Shown: positions 15,923 to 16,018 of the stretch, piece after piece
Numbering within the stretch: position 1 is the stretch's first letter
Layout of the letters: each line of letters opens with the position of its first letter
From: JAFALX01 sp036378495
Lineage (GTDB): Bacteria; Chloroflexota; Dormibacteria; Aeolococcales; Aeolococcaceae
Assembly (NCBI GenBank): GCA_036378495.1
Contig: DASUWI010000068.1
Location: 1-16,018 of the forward strand
Direction of reading: 5' to 3'
Length of the DNA stretch: 16,018 nt
Program-made: the position numbers and the translations under genes
Notes under the pieces: model-generated
What the model saw: the letters and a program-made list of their open reading frames with translations, nothing else
Database searches by the model: none
What the model was told of the DNA's origin: nothing

Positions 15923-16018
15923 TCAGTCGAAGACGCCGTCGCGGTTCTCCTCCACCACGCTGACGAGATCATCGATGTCATGCGTCGCCGGTACATCGGG
16001 TACGCGAAGCCACCGGCG
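15923..16018 (-). CDS. Probable C-terminal end of an unidentified gene
   Basis: On the minus strand a frame is open from the window edge to a TGA at 15925-15923, giving 31 residues that end VSVVEENRDGVFD. About three quarters of the codons end in G or C, as in the neighbours, and the acidic amphipathic helix looks protein-like. It would converge with the lipase-like gene, leaving 36 bp between stops. The plus strand is also open here from GTG 15914 to the edge with similar codon use, so the strand cannot be settled. No function can be named. Confidence 0.4.
   Translation of the reverse strand, partial: RRWLRVPDVPATHDIDDLVSVVEENRDGVFD

Noticed and set aside
15914..16018. Plus-strand frame from GTG 15914 to the window edge (starts VKRSVEDAVAVLL)
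   Set aside because: Open and protein-like, but with no Shine-Dalgarno or promoter. The opposite strand is equally open and gives a sensible convergent gene end. Not decidable from this window, so only the minus-strand reading is listed, at low confidence.

Overview
The window is GC-rich throughout (by eye roughly two thirds G+C, with strong G/C preference at third codon positions and long antisense open frames). GTG and TTG starts, a CotA-type multicopper oxidase, a GH15 enzyme of the actinobacterial type, a Rip-type site-2 protease with CBS domains, and several starts that lack a Shine-Dalgarno but sit 6-10 nt after a -10-like hexamer all suggest a free-living actinobacterium. Thermoleophilia/Solirubrobacterales is a guess that I could not test. 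No rRNA, tRNA, CRISPR array, insertion sequence or phage gene was seen. No gene-free stretch exceeds 300 bp; the longest is the 214 bp operator region at 13863-14076.

Layout. 2-364 (+): C-terminal end of a GT87-like membrane glycosyltransferase. 408-3408: a catabolic module in which a TetR regulator (-) faces a Baeyer-Villiger-type flavin monooxygenase and a classical short-chain dehydrogenase (+), with repeats in the 48 bp between the divergent starts. 3480-4646 (+): site-2 protease with paired CBS domains. 4659-4937 (-): a 92-residue unknown protein. 5085-6200 (+): a secreted protein with a VPETG cell-wall sorting signal, preceded by a leader with competing hairpins and followed by a strong terminator hairpin. 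6317-7096 (+) and 7101-8006 (-): two convergent alpha/beta hydrolases. 8038-9156 (-): a single-pass membrane protein with a Pro-rich cytoplasmic tail and an LppX/LprG-like outer domain, 31 bp upstream of the second hydrolase. 9284-11074 (+): CotA/bilirubin-oxidase-like multicopper oxidase. 11105-13862 (-): an NAD-binding epimerase-like protein followed after 25 bp by a GH15 glucoamylase/trehalase. 14077-14577 (+): a divergent MarR regulator. 14720-15886 (+): a third, lipase-like alpha/beta hydrolase. 15923-16018 (-): probable end of a further gene.

How the genes work together. Two regulator-target modules can be read from the DNA. In the TetR-monooxygenase-SDR module, an alcohol could be oxidised to a ketone by the SDR and inserted to an ester by the monooxygenase; the substrate is unknown. 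In the MarR-epimerase-GH15 module, the intergenic region carries three exactly abutting 14-bp palindromes of the form CTTGA-N4-TCAAG, plus a degenerate fourth copy inside the marR promoter. This operator array is the most distinctive signal in the window. I see no convincing evidence of a wholly new biological system; the rest is ordinary chromosomal gene content with some unusual details listed under findings.
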